Source of the DNA: Candidatus Nomurabacteria bacterium RIFCSPLOWO2_01_FULL_39_18
Lineage (GTDB): Bacteria > Patescibacteriota > Minisyncoccia > Phycocordibacterales > UBA9973
Direction of reading: 5' to 3'
NCBI GenBank assembly: GCA_001787005.1
Contig: MFUV01000013.1
Coordinates: forward strand, 483 to 47,567
DNA: 47,085 bases
The translations under genes were made by a program, and so were the position numbers. Below are positions 19,433-29,414 of the stretch, piece after piece. The notes beneath the pieces were generated by a model. That model did no database searches. It had not been told where the DNA came from and saw nothing but the letters and a program-made list of their open reading frames with translations. Within the stretch, counting starts at the first letter, position 1. The number at the start of each line of letters is the position of its first letter.

Positions 19433-20356
19433 ATGCCGGTAAATAATCCAATCAAGAAAAAAAAATTCATCACAGGAGCAACAGGATATGTTGGACAACG
19501 TCTTGTTAATTCCCTAGCTGAAAAAGGACATCAAGTTTATGTATTAACAAGAAAAGAATCTCCAGTTTTTTTCAATAACAAAAATATCAACATAATCATT
19601 GGCGATATTACTGACCCGATTAACTTGCCACTCGATATTGATACTATTTATCATTGCGCCGGAGTTATTTGGGAAACTGAACAAATGGAAAAAGTGAACG
19701 TGTTAGGAACAAAAAACATCGTTGATGTTGCCATACGGAACGACTGCCAACTGATACATCTTTCCAGCGCCGGAGTGATTAATCCGCACAACGCCTACGA
19801 ATGGTCGAAATACAGAGGCGAGAAAATAGTTTTGGATGGAATAAAGCTCGGCTTAAAAGCGCATATACTGAGACCAACCACTATTTTCGGTCCGGGGAAA
19901 AATAAAGAAGGAAACAGTTTTTTAGAACTTATAAAAAGTATGCGAAATGGTGCCTATAAAAACATTGGCCAGGGAATATATAACATTGTTTATGTTGACG
20001 AAGTGGTAAAAGGAATGTTGGAGCTTGCTGAAGCGAATATTCCATATGGCGGTATATATTTAGTCAATAACCCTATAACTTTTAAAGATATGGATATTTT
20101 GGTAAAAAACATACCTCCGGTTATTGCCAAAAAAACCAAAACTATCCCCTATCCTGTTGCGTGGTTTATCGCCCTGATATTGACCTTGATTTGTTTCATA
20201 ACTTGTCGGAAAAACCCCTTAACATTTTCAAGGCTTAAAGCCCTTACCAATGCTACAGCTTACTCCCAAAATAAAATTATTGAAGTCGTTCATTTTAAAA
20301 ACACACTGCCAATAGAGGAATATATCAAGAAGGTTTGTTTAAATCTTTTTATGTAG
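19433..20356 (+). CDS. NAD-dependent epimerase/dehydratase
   Basis: FITGATGYVGQRLVNSLAEKGHQVYVLTR...YEWSKYRGEK. Confidence 0.83.
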   Translation: MPVNNPIKKKKFITGATGYVGQRLVNSLAEKGHQVYVLTRKESPVFFNNKNINIIIGDITDPINLPLDIDTIYHCAGVIWETEQMEKVNVLGTKNIVDVAIRNDCQLIHLSSAGVINPHNAYEWSKYRGEKIVLDGIKLGLKAHILRPTTIFGPGKNKEGNSFLELIKSMRNGAYKNIGQGIYNIVYVDEVVKGMLELAEANIPYGGIYLVNNPITFKDMDILVKNIPPVIAKKTKTIPYPVAWFIALILTLICFITCRKNPLTFSRLKALTNATAYSQNKIIEVVHFKNTLPIEEYIKKVCLNLFM

Positions 20357-21157
20357 TTTTAACAATATACCTTTCAAACGTGTGGGCATTAAATTAAAAA
20401 TAGGATAAAAACAAATTTTTGCCCATCCTGATATTATTGCAGATAAATAATTCGGATAAAAATCTTTATGTTCTTGCGCAAAAAGTAAATTTTGTTTTAA
20501 ACGCAAAAATTTATCCTGAGAATTATATCCCCTTACGCTAAAACAATACTGAACCGCGTATTCTTGTAAATTCATAAACTTGCCAACTCTGCCAAGCCGA
20601 AGCCAAAGATCATGATCTTCTGACATTTTTGTCACAGTATAACCGCCGATTTCTTTAACGGCTTTTGTCCTGTATAAAACACTAGAGTGAATAAAACAAT
20701 TTGCGCGTAAAATCTTTTTTCTAATTTCTAAATCAGTTTCAGGCATAAAATACCTGGCTATTTCAGACCCACCCTCATCGACCACAATAACACCGGTTCC
20801 AATTAATACATAATCTTTATTATTATCTAAAAATTTAATCTGTTTTTTAAGTTTATCATTGTCCAGCCATTCATCATCTTGGTCAATTTCTGCAATATAT
20901 TCGCCCGAAGCCATATCCAGGGCAATATTGCGAGTTTTTTGCACCCCTAAATTTCGTTCATTTTTAATATATTTTATTCGCTTATCGTATTTTGTAAAAG
21001 CGGTAACGATTTCTTCAGTATTATCACTTGAATCGTCATTTATAATAATAAACTCAAACTCCGCAAAGGATTGGGCCAGAACGCTTGAAATTGCTTTCTT
21101 AATCCATTTTGCGCCATTATAAGCAGGCATTATTATGCTAACTAGTGGTGTTTTCAT
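20339..21157 (-). CDS. Glycosyltransferase family 2
   Basis: PLVSIIMPAYNGAKWIKKAISSVLAQSFAEFEFIIINDDSSDNT...EIDQDDEW. Confidence 0.92.
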   Translation of the reverse strand: MKTPLVSIIMPAYNGAKWIKKAISSVLAQSFAEFEFIIINDDSSDNTEEIVTAFTKYDKRIKYIKNERNLGVQKTRNIALDMASGEYIAEIDQDDEWLDNDKLKKQIKFLDNNKDYVLIGTGVIVVDEGGSEIARYFMPETDLEIRKKILRANCFIHSSVLYRTKAVKEIGGYTVTKMSEDHDLWLRLGRVGKFMNLQEYAVQYCFSVRGYNSQDKFLRLKQNLLFAQEHKDFYPNYLSAIISGWAKICFYPIFNLMPTRLKGILLKLHKKI

Positions 21158-22487
21158 ATCTCAAGGCTAGAGCTAAAATTATAAAAAACCAAAAAAATCC
21201 CAAGCTATCGTCAAACATTATAGAAATACTAACAGCAAAAATGGTGCCAAGCAATGCAAGGGTGAAAGGATTAAAATCAGAATTTAACTTGATAAAAAGG
21301 TTCTTGAACGCGCTGACAAAAATAAAAAGGAAACTAAATATACCCAACAACCCTCCCCATAACCAAATTTGAAGGAATGTATTATGTGGACCGGAATTTA
21401 TATATTCTCCACTATAATCTCTAAGGTTAAAACTAAAATGGGTATTCGGACCTATGCCCAGTGGATTTATTAGTACTTGCCTTAAATAAAATGGCCAAAT
21501 TTGGAAACGAGTTTCTCTAGAAAAATAAACAAGGGCTGGGTTACCAACTTTATCGTTAATAAATTTAAGTATAACTTCGCCGGCAGATTTGTCTTGAATA
21601 GGCAAATAGCTGGAATGATCGGAACCACTCGGATATAAAGCTCTCAAAATCACTCTTTGCTTGCCAGTGTCGGGAGTTAGGGCAAATCCTACCGCAAGAA
21701 TTACAAAAATCAGAAGGCCGCTGTAAAATAACTTTTTCCAATTAAAATTGTGGAGTGAAAAGACAAGCCAAACAAAAATCGAAGCAAAAAGAAGTGAAAC
21801 AAGTCCTCCGCGAGACGCGGCCCAAAACAACAAAGATACTATAAGAAAAGAAGCCGTGATGTACCCCGCTCGGAACCACTTGTTCTCCGATTTAAAAAGA
21901 GAATAAGCGATGAAAAAAAATGCCGGAATAAGTAAAATCTTGGATATTATATTCGGACTCATTGTAAAACCCAAAAAAGTGCCGTCATTCCCGAGCGAGA
22001 GATAATAAACTGCTTTGGGAAAGAATACAAAAATCCCGTATACCGCGGGCATTAGCAGAGCATAAAAATATATTTTAACGTAATTTTTATCGTTTCTGGT
22101 GTAAATCAAAATCAATAAAAATATACTTAAGGAAAATATGAAAACGCCGAACTCCAAAAGAGCGTTGAAAGTATATGGAATTCCTTTTAAAATAGAAACC
22201 CCCCAGCCGAGCAAAACTGAAAAAACCAAACAAATAAAAGCTATTCTGATGTCCCGAGGTATGGAAAAGAAAAGCTCTTTTATTTTATTATTCTTGAATA
22301 TATCAACTATAACCAACAAAACAATCAGCAAAACTATTATTTCAAACGGCTTCGGAATAAAAGTGTTGTAAAAATTCCCAAGCCTGTAAATCAAAGCAAA
22401 TAAAGCCACAAAAATTAAATTTTTACTTATTTCTTCCAATGACAAATTTTTAATTTTATTTACTAGATTATTCACATTCGTATCCAT
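21138..22487 (-). CDS. O-antigen ligase/polymerase family membrane protein
   Basis: Polytopic; LLFWAASRGGLVSLLFAS and GPNTHFSFNLRDYSGEYINSGPHNTFLQIWLWGGLLGI. Confidence 0.82.
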   Translation of the reverse strand: MDTNVNNLVNKIKNLSLEEISKNLIFVALFALIYRLGNFYNTFIPKPFEIIVLLIVLLVIVDIFKNNKIKELFFSIPRDIRIAFICLVFSVLLGWGVSILKGIPYTFNALLEFGVFIFSLSIFLLILIYTRNDKNYVKIYFYALLMPAVYGIFVFFPKAVYYLSLGNDGTFLGFTMSPNIISKILLIPAFFFIAYSLFKSENKWFRAGYITASFLIVSLLFWAASRGGLVSLLFASIFVWLVFSLHNFNWKKLFYSGLLIFVILAVGFALTPDTGKQRVILRALYPSGSDHSSYLPIQDKSAGEVILKFINDKVGNPALVYFSRETRFQIWPFYLRQVLINPLGIGPNTHFSFNLRDYSGEYINSGPHNTFLQIWLWGGLLGIFSFLFIFVSAFKNLFIKLNSDFNPFTLALLGTIFAVSISIMFDDSLGFFWFFIILALALRYENTTS

Positions 22488-22606
22488 CCCGTTAGAGATA
22501 GAAAATCTTTAGATTTCCGTAGTTATATTACTTTAAATGAAAATTTCGACATAAATTATTTTTCTATATTATTTCTATTGATAAACTATATGATCTCTAA
22601 CGGGAT
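22486..22606. repeat. 14-bp perfect inverted repeat spanning the gene junction
   Basis: atcccgttagagat (22486-22499) and atctctaacgggat (22593-22606). Confidence 0.7.
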
Positions 22607-23419
22607 CCAATCTTCTGGAATCAAATCACTTGTATCTCTGGACGCATCACCGAACCATTGTTTCGGGCAGACCACTATTTTGTCTTTATAGGAAGACAGC
22701 CACGCGCCCCACCAAGAAAAAGAACTGTTGGCAATTATAAAATTTCTGCACTTGCTCATTAGATACATATGCCCTTCATTTTTCAATCCAGCATATTCAT
22801 CACCCACAAACATCGTGGGTAATTTAAATGATAAATTTCCTCTGCACCAATCTATATCATCTGAAAAAACATATATCTTTTCTAAAGCCGTTTTGCTAGA
22901 AATATATTCAATACCTCTTTCATAATATTCACTATTTATAACTTCATAATATTTGTTTCCTACATAATCCTCTCTTCTCACATGAATACACAGAGAATTT
23001 TGATTTCTAATTTCGTCCATCAGATTTTGAATATTTTGGACTGGTGGATTTTTGGGAGTAAAATCTTTCCTTATGACATCTTCAAAACCCGCAAAATATT
23101 TCGGGCTGTGCCAATACCCGTCGAGAGACACATCGGAGCCGATAGATAATATCTTTTTATCAAAATTAAAAGTTTTCTCTCTCCCCTTTCTTTGGAAAAT
23201 CCTTCTAAATAACATAACCAAATATGAAGATTCAATTATTTTTGCTTCAATATTAAATACATCCAAGCTAAAATTTCTTTTTGTCACAGTTGTAAGATTC
23301 AGATTCAAAAAACTTGTGTCGAGCTCAAGCCCTGTATTATTTTTCAAAGCCAACACTCGCCCCAGCGCGTACTGAAACATCTGATTGCCTATTCCGCCTT
23401 TCAGTCTTACTATAATCAT
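22586..23419 (-). CDS. Alpha-1,2-fucosyltransferase (GT11)
   Basis: [27 protein letters not shown]...[10 protein letters not shown]...[14 protein letters not shown]. Confidence 0.92.
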   Translation of the reverse strand: MIIVRLKGGIGNQMFQYALGRVLALKNNTGLELDTSFLNLNLTTVTKRNFSLDVFNIEAKIIESSYLVMLFRRIFQRKGREKTFNFDKKILSIGSDVSLDGYWHSPKYFAGFEDVIRKDFTPKNPPVQNIQNLMDEIRNQNSLCIHVRREDYVGNKYYEVINSEYYERGIEYISSKTALEKIYVFSDDIDWCRGNLSFKLPTMFVGDEYAGLKNEGHMYLMSKCRNFIIANSSFSWWGAWLSSYKDKIVVCPKQWFGDASRDTSDLIPEDWIPLEII

Positions 23420-24348
23420 GATTTTTTATTTTCCCTAAACCATTCATAGGTACGTCTTATTCCATCTTCCAAGTTTATTTTTGCTTTCCAACCTAATCCT
23501 TGAAGTTTGGACACATCAAGCAATTTACGCAGAGTGCCATCGGGTCTTGATTTGTCCCAGACTATATCACCCTTATAGCCGACACATTTCTTTACGACAT
23601 TTGCTAATTCTAAAATAGATAAATCCTCTCCAACACCAATATTTATAATTTCGCTGTCGTTATAATTATTCATTAAAAACACGCACGCATTCGCCAAATC
23701 GTCAACATACAAGAACTCTCTTTTTGGACTACCGGTACCCCACAATATCACCTCCTTTTCATTATTTTTCTTGGCATCATCGAATTTTCTAATCATGGCC
23801 GGAATAACATGCGAACTTTCTAAATCAAAATTGTCATTCTCTCCATATAGATTAGTCGGCATTACGCTAATGAAATTCGTCCCATACTGTTTGTTGTATG
23901 ACTGGCACATTATAATACCCGCTATTTTGGCTACTGCATAAGCCTTATTTGTGACTTCTAGTTCTCCAGTCAGTAAGTACTCTTCTTTGATGGGTTGTGG
24001 AGAATTTTTCGGATACACGCATGAACTGCCTAAGAAGAGCATTTTTTTAACGTCATTTTTATACGCTGAATCAATGACATTGGTTTCAATTGCCAGATTA
24101 TCTCTTATAAAATCAGCAGAATATTTATCGTTTGCAAGTATCCCCCCGACTTTCGCTGCCGCTAGAAAAACATATTCTGGTCTTTCTTTTTCAAAAAAAT
24201 TTTCAACTCTTCTTTGCTGTGTTAAATCTAATTCTTCACGTGTTTTTATCACGATATTTTCATAGCCCTGCCTTTCAAGCTCTCGCACTATAGCAGAACC
24301 AACTAAACCAGTATGCCCAGCAACGTAAATTTTAGAATTCTTCTCCAT
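23416..24348 (-). CDS. fcl: GDP-L-fucose synthase
   Basis: [28 protein letters not shown]...[39 protein letters not shown]. Confidence 0.93.
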   Translation of the reverse strand: MEKNSKIYVAGHTGLVGSAIVRELERQGYENIVIKTREELDLTQQRRVENFFEKERPEYVFLAAAKVGGILANDKYSADFIRDNLAIETNVIDSAYKNDVKKMLFLGSSCVYPKNSPQPIKEEYLLTGELEVTNKAYAVAKIAGIIMCQSYNKQYGTNFISVMPTNLYGENDNFDLESSHVIPAMIRKFDDAKKNNEKEVILWGTGSPKREFLYVDDLANACVFLMNNYNDSEIINIGVGEDLSILELANVVKKCVGYKGDIVWDKSRPDGTLRKLLDVSKLQGLGWKAKINLEDGIRRTYEWFRENKKS

Positions 24349-24351
24349 GTT

Positions 24352-25275
24352 TTATTTGAAAAAATTTCCAAGAAGTGATTTTTTTTCTTTTGCTATTTCT
24401 TCTTTATAGCCTTCTGGTTTAGCTTTATTTAACTCTCTTATGTTGGCTAGCTGCTCTTTTGATACATTGAAAAACTCTCTCCACTTTTTATCCCCAAGTT
24501 CTTTCAATATCTGAGTATATTGTTCTATTCTTTTTATTTTTATATCTCTATTTGATTCATCTGACTCAACTTCAATTTGCTTTTTATTATATAGAAAGTC
24601 TACAGGCAAGCCTTTGACTTTTTTGCCCTTCTTTATAGCTTCAATAATAGGCACCATTATAGAATCCCATAAATCCAATCTATCCTTATTGGGATTATAA
24701 GTTAAAAATTCTTGAGCTCCGACTTTATCAAAAGCTTTGGGTGCAAACCAAAAATCTAATTTGAAATCAGTTCCTGTTTCGTCTTTAACAATTTGATTAG
24801 CTCGCGTATTAGCTCTTTTTTCCATAAAACGCTGAAATGGAGGTAACTTGTTCCATGCCTTCTTCTCGCGCGCTGCAACCACAATATTGTTCCCTGCTAG
24901 AACCTCTCTCACAAGAGGAAGTAAATTTTTTTCCGTAATCAGATCATCTTTTTCCGGTTCAGTCCATAAAAAGACAGGGTGCTCTAAACCATCCGCCTTT
25001 GCAATTTCCATACATCTCCGCAAAGCTTCTCTTCTTCCGCCCCCTAGAGTATTGGGAGCTGTTTTTTCAACTATAGTTATATTATCGTAGGCTTTGATTC
25101 TCTCTAGCATTTCAGGGGGTAATCCGCCATCGTTTCGCACCACCACTTTAATGCCGAGTTTTTTGGCATTGTCAAAAGTTTCAAACCATACTTGGGACCG
25201 AGCTCTGTATGTCGCATCATCTTGATAATAAACTCCGGTGTAAACTATTAAATTTTTTAATTCATCATTACTCAT
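24352..25275 (-). CDS. Uncharacterised protein, possibly a glycosyltransferase-like enzyme
   Basis: 307 aa between gmd and fcl in a tight operon; VVVRNDGGLPPEMLERIKAYDNITIVEKTAPNTLGGGRREALRRCMEIA. Confidence 0.5.
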   Translation of the reverse strand: MSNDELKNLIVYTGVYYQDDATYRARSQVWFETFDNAKKLGIKVVVRNDGGLPPEMLERIKAYDNITIVEKTAPNTLGGGRREALRRCMEIAKADGLEHPVFLWTEPEKDDLITEKNLLPLVREVLAGNNIVVAAREKKAWNKLPPFQRFMEKRANTRANQIVKDETGTDFKLDFWFAPKAFDKVGAQEFLTYNPNKDRLDLWDSIMVPIIEAIKKGKKVKGLPVDFLYNKKQIEVESDESNRDIKIKRIEQYTQILKELGDKKWREFFNVSKEQLANIRELNKAKPEGYKEEIAKEKKSLLGNFFK

Positions 25276-25295
25276 ATATTTTTATATTAATAATC

Positions 25296-26342
25296 TTAGG
25301 CTTTCAGCCCTCGTTCGCTTAATTCTTCTTTCACCATTAAATCTACAAGATCCTTGAATTTTACCTCTGCCTCCCAGTTTAATTTTTTCTTTGCTTTTGT
25401 AGCATCGCCAAGCAAAACATCTACTTCAGACGGTCTGTAATAGTTTTCATCAATACCAACCAAAACTTTACCTGATTTTTCATCTATACCAACTTCTTCC
25501 AAACCTTTTCCCTGCCAGACAATCTTATATCCGACTAAAGATGCCGCGTATTCCACAAATTCTCTCACCGAGTGCGTCTCTCCTGTCGCGATTACATAAT
25601 CATCCGGCTTGTCTTGTTGTAGCATTAGCCACATAGCCTGTACATAGTCCTTAGCATAACCCCAATCTCTTTTTGCATCCAAATTTCCTAAAAATATTTT
25701 ATCTTTTTTGCCTAGTTTTATATCCACTAGACCTTCTACTATTTTTTTAGTAACAAAAGTCCTGCCACGCCTTGGTGATTCGTGATTAAAGAGTATTCCG
25801 TTACAAATAAACATTTTATAAGAATCGCGATAATTTTTGCATATCATGTGAGAAAAAACTTTCGCGCAACCATAAGGACTCTGGGGATTAAACGGCGTTG
25901 TTTCTTTTTGCGGAGTTTCTAAGACTTTCCCGAACATTTCACTGCTTCCCGCCTGATAAAATTTTATCGGGTAATTCTGCTCCTTAATAACATCTAACAA
26001 TCTCAAGGTGCCCAACCCGTCTACGTCAGCGGTGTATTCTGGAATATCAAAACTCACCCGCACATGGCTCTGCGCTCCAAGATTGTAAATTTCATCCGGC
26101 CTGCTTTTATTAACCATGCTATTTATACTATTGGAGTCAGATAAATCGCCATAATGAAGAATGAGGTGGCGATTATCAACATGCGGATCCTCGTATATTT
26201 TTTCCAGTCTATCTGTATTAAAGCTGGAAGAACGCCGAATCATCCCGTGGACTTCATAGCCCTTCTCTAATAGAAATTCAGCCAAATAAGACCCATCTTG
26301 CCCCGTAATGCCTATTATTAAAGCTCTTTTCTTGTTTGCCAT
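25296..26342 (-). CDS. gmd: GDP-mannose 4,6-dehydratase
   Basis: [49 protein letters not shown]...[27 protein letters not shown]. Confidence 0.95.
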   Translation of the reverse strand: MANKKRALIIGITGQDGSYLAEFLLEKGYEVHGMIRRSSSFNTDRLEKIYEDPHVDNRHLILHYGDLSDSNSINSMVNKSRPDEIYNLGAQSHVRVSFDIPEYTADVDGLGTLRLLDVIKEQNYPIKFYQAGSSEMFGKVLETPQKETTPFNPQSPYGCAKVFSHMICKNYRDSYKMFICNGILFNHESPRRGRTFVTKKIVEGLVDIKLGKKDKIFLGNLDAKRDWGYAKDYVQAMWLMLQQDKPDDYVIATGETHSVREFVEYAASLVGYKIVWQGKGLEEVGIDEKSGKVLVGIDENYYRPSEVDVLLGDATKAKKKLNWEAEVKFKDLVDLMVKEELSERGLKA

Positions 26343-26344
26343 TT

Positions 26345-27253
26345 TTAGATATTATGATATTTTTTTAATTCCGCAATCCCTTCTTCCAGAGTAACATGCG
26401 GTTGCCAATTTAGAAACTCACGGGCGTAAGCTATGTCAGCCTGTATCTTATGAATCTCGATGCGCGGAGGAATATAGACAGCTTCTCCGCCGATTAACTT
26501 CGCAATAAAATTTACGGAATACTTTTTGTTCGCGCCGATGTTTATCACTTCCCCATGCCCCAATTTACTCTCCTCTATGGCTAATAAATTTGCCGAAACC
26601 ACATCTTGGATATTTACAAAGTCTCTGGTTTGCTCGCCGTCCCCGGTAATGGTAAGCGGCTCCCGCTTTTTCCGAAACTCTAGAAACTTAGAAATTACCG
26701 ATGCGTAAGCGCCGTCGGCGTTTTGCCTTGGACCATAAACATTAAAATATCGAAGGCAAACAGTTTCTAAACCATAAATCTCTGCGTAAAGCTTCATATA
26801 AATTTCACTTATATATTTCTGCGCTCCGTATGGAGAAAGCGGACTGACTTCAGTGGTTTCAGTTATCGGCAAAGTTTTTTGGTCACCATATATTGCGCAA
26901 GTGGAAGCAAAAATAACCCTTTTAACACCATTTAACCTTGAGGCTTCCAAAACATTGAGCGAACCGGTGACATTTACCTCGTGCGTTTCAATCGGATTTT
27001 CGATAGAATATTGCACCTGTGGTAAGGCCGCTTCGTGAAAAACATATTTGGCATCTTTGAAAATCGGTATCAGCTTTTCCTTATCTCTAATATCCACTAT
27101 ATGCAAAACAGCTTTGGAATTTACATTCTCTTTTTTCCCGGCTGACATATTGTCCACAATATGAACCTCATGTCTTGCTTCAATAAGCGCGTCTACAATA
27201 TGCGACCCTATAAACCCCGCTCCGCCTGTAACTATAATTTTCATAATAAACAC
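26345..27253 (-). CDS. NAD-dependent epimerase (UDP-glucose 4-epimerase-like)
   Basis: [41 protein letters not shown]...STCAIYGD...[11 protein letters not shown]. Confidence 0.87.
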   Translation of the reverse strand: MFIMKIIVTGGAGFIGSHIVDALIEARHEVHIVDNMSAGKKENVNSKAVLHIVDIRDKEKLIPIFKDAKYVFHEAALPQVQYSIENPIETHEVNVTGSLNVLEASRLNGVKRVIFASTCAIYGDQKTLPITETTEVSPLSPYGAQKYISEIYMKLYAEIYGLETVCLRYFNVYGPRQNADGAYASVISKFLEFRKKREPLTITGDGEQTRDFVNIQDVVSANLLAIEESKLGHGEVINIGANKKYSVNFIAKLIGGEAVYIPPRIEIHKIQADIAYAREFLNWQPHVTLEEGIAELKKYHNI

Positions 27254-29274
27254 TATACCTCTTGTAAATGAAAATAAAGTTTATTTTTTAAGCCCCTAGT
27301 TTTTTCTAAAAAACCACGCAGGCTGTACGATACGCCACAAAAATGACCTAATTGACTTTCATCGAACTTTGCGCGAACAGCTTCGCATAACGCAATTGCC
27401 TTATCTGCTTCCTCAAAAGCCAATTTTTCATTGCCGATATACTTGGCATGGAGAGATGCTAACCAAAATACCTGAGGAATTCTAGTTGAGAGTTCTTGGG
27501 CTCGCGCAATCAATTCTCCGGCGCGATCCAAACGATCTACACCAAACAATCTTGCGATAAAAATAGTATGCGCATAGTTCATATTGTATCTCAAATTGTT
27601 TCTATATTGATTATAATGCGCCTCGTATAAATCAATCATTGCATTATATTCAACCGCGATTCCTTTTCTTGCCACTTCGTTGTCAAACTCAGCAGGGTTT
27701 TCAAGTAATGCATTTGTGAATCTTTCAGTCACGAAGTAAACATAATCTGCGGGATAGCCATATATTGAATATGATGATTTATACATATTCATACGTTTTT
27801 CAAAATTAGCCGAAGTTAGAGCACCAACAAGTTCTCGACTATGTTTCGCGGGTATAATTGCGGTAAATATCATTGCTCCTGTAATGAGAACAGCCCCAGC
27901 GCACAGTATTATCGATTTAGTCCTATGTGAGATATTATAAGAAATATCCTCTCCACTAAATGACGACACATATGCAAATAGTATAAATATCATAAACAAG
28001 CTCGCGGTAATATTAAACGAGGTTTGTGTCTGAATAAGATGTAAAACTAACAACAATAAAACAAGAGTGACAGAAAAGTCGCGAGTATCACGATAATGTT
28101 TAAATGAATACCAGCAAGCTAAAATAAATAAAATTATTACACTAAGAATACCCAATATGCCTGTTTCTAGCGCAAGGTCCAGCCAAATGTTGTGCGCTTT
28201 GTCAAACCATTTATCTCCTTTTATAAATGGAATTTCTGGACCCATGGTGTCTTGAAAAGCATATTCAATATTATTAACACCATATCCCAAGATTGGCCTA
28301 TTTGAAAATCCGCTAGCTACTTGCTTCCAGGCTGTCGGGCGATGAATATCGTTTTGACTTGCAAAAAAATTAGCTCCAAACCCTTTTTGCGCAATCGTAG
28401 ATCCTACAAACCCGATAGAGAAGCCTGCCAATACCAGTACAATAAAAGAAAATAAGACGCCCTTAACGACAACGGATACACGGACTCGATGAATAACATA
28501 CAGTACGAGAGTAAGAATGATCCCCATACCCATAACAGCAGAAGAAGCTCGCGCCGTTCCTAAAATAAGCGATGGATGACTAAAAAGTTCTTTAATCATC
28601 CCAATATTTTGCCAGATCTGAAAATTAAAAATGTCAGGATTTATGAGAATAACAAGCATGGCTAGCGCATATGATATTTGCCATTTCAATGAGTCCTTTT
28701 TTGTAAACAATACAGCACCAAAGAAAAAAGCAAAGACATAATAAATTCCAGAAAACGTGTTATTGGAGAATAACGACCCTCCTTGCTCCAGAAAATTAAA
28801 CGCTTTCAAGCCAAAACCATTAATCCCCAAGAAAGAAATAACCGCTAAAATAGCTCCTCCAAATAGTAATCCTCGAAATACATATATGAAGTGGCGGGGT
28901 TTTAATACCGAAGAAGCTATTAGATACCAACCGGAAATATACAACATGGTAGCAATTCCAGTCATACGACTAATAGACCCGAAAAAAGACTCTTCAAAAT
29001 GCCCACTGGCTATTCCCGAAATAAAAAGCGCTAAAATATAACCGAATACAGCTACAGTTATCCAGTTTTTTTTAAACACAACAACGCCCGAGCTATATAT
29101 ATTTATTAACCAAACAACAATAATGATAGATACAGCTATGTACAAAAATATCGATTTCGGGAAACTTCCGGGAAATGTGAATCCTGGAATATATATCAAA
29201 GTAAACAAAAAAGGAGTACCAATTAATAGCACCCGTAATATCTTCAGTGATAGACTATCTTCTGTATTATCCAT
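27253..29274 (-). CDS. O-antigen ligase (Wzy/WaaL-like) with extended C-terminal, TPR-like region
   Basis: ~10 TM segments; GYGVNNIEYAFQDTMG, DKAHNIWLDLALETGILGI; soluble helical C-terminus. Confidence 0.8.
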   Translation of the reverse strand: MDNTEDSLSLKILRVLLIGTPFLFTLIYIPGFTFPGSFPKSIFLYIAVSIIIVVWLINIYSSGVVVFKKNWITVAVFGYILALFISGIASGHFEESFFGSISRMTGIATMLYISGWYLIASSVLKPRHFIYVFRGLLFGGAILAVISFLGINGFGLKAFNFLEQGGSLFSNNTFSGIYYVFAFFFGAVLFTKKDSLKWQISYALAMLVILINPDIFNFQIWQNIGMIKELFSHPSLILGTARASSAVMGMGIILTLVLYVIHRVRVSVVVKGVLFSFIVLVLAGFSIGFVGSTIAQKGFGANFFASQNDIHRPTAWKQVASGFSNRPILGYGVNNIEYAFQDTMGPEIPFIKGDKWFDKAHNIWLDLALETGILGILSVIILFILACWYSFKHYRDTRDFSVTLVLLLLVLHLIQTQTSFNITASLFMIFILFAYVSSFSGEDISYNISHRTKSIILCAGAVLITGAMIFTAIIPAKHSRELVGALTSANFEKRMNMYKSSYSIYGYPADYVYFVTERFTNALLENPAEFDNEVARKGIAVEYNAMIDLYEAHYNQYRNNLRYNMNYAHTIFIARLFGVDRLDRAGELIARAQELSTRIPQVFWLASLHAKYIGNEKLAFEEADKAIALCEAVRAKFDESQLGHFCGVSYSLRGFLEKTRGLKNKLYFHLQEV

Positions 29275-29320
29275 ATAAGCATCATATTACATCATTCGAA
29301 TTAAAAACTCAATACAGAAT

Positions 29321-29350
29321 AAAAAAACCCCGCCTAAGCGGGGTTTTTTT
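29321..29350. terminator. Bidirectional rho-independent terminator
   Basis: aaaaaaaCCCCGCctaaGCGGGGttttttt. Confidence 0.85.
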
Positions 29351-29414
29351 ATTCGAACGACTTTCATCGTCCATCTAGCTTGATTCTATCAAGCAACTAC
29401 GGAGCAAAGTGACT

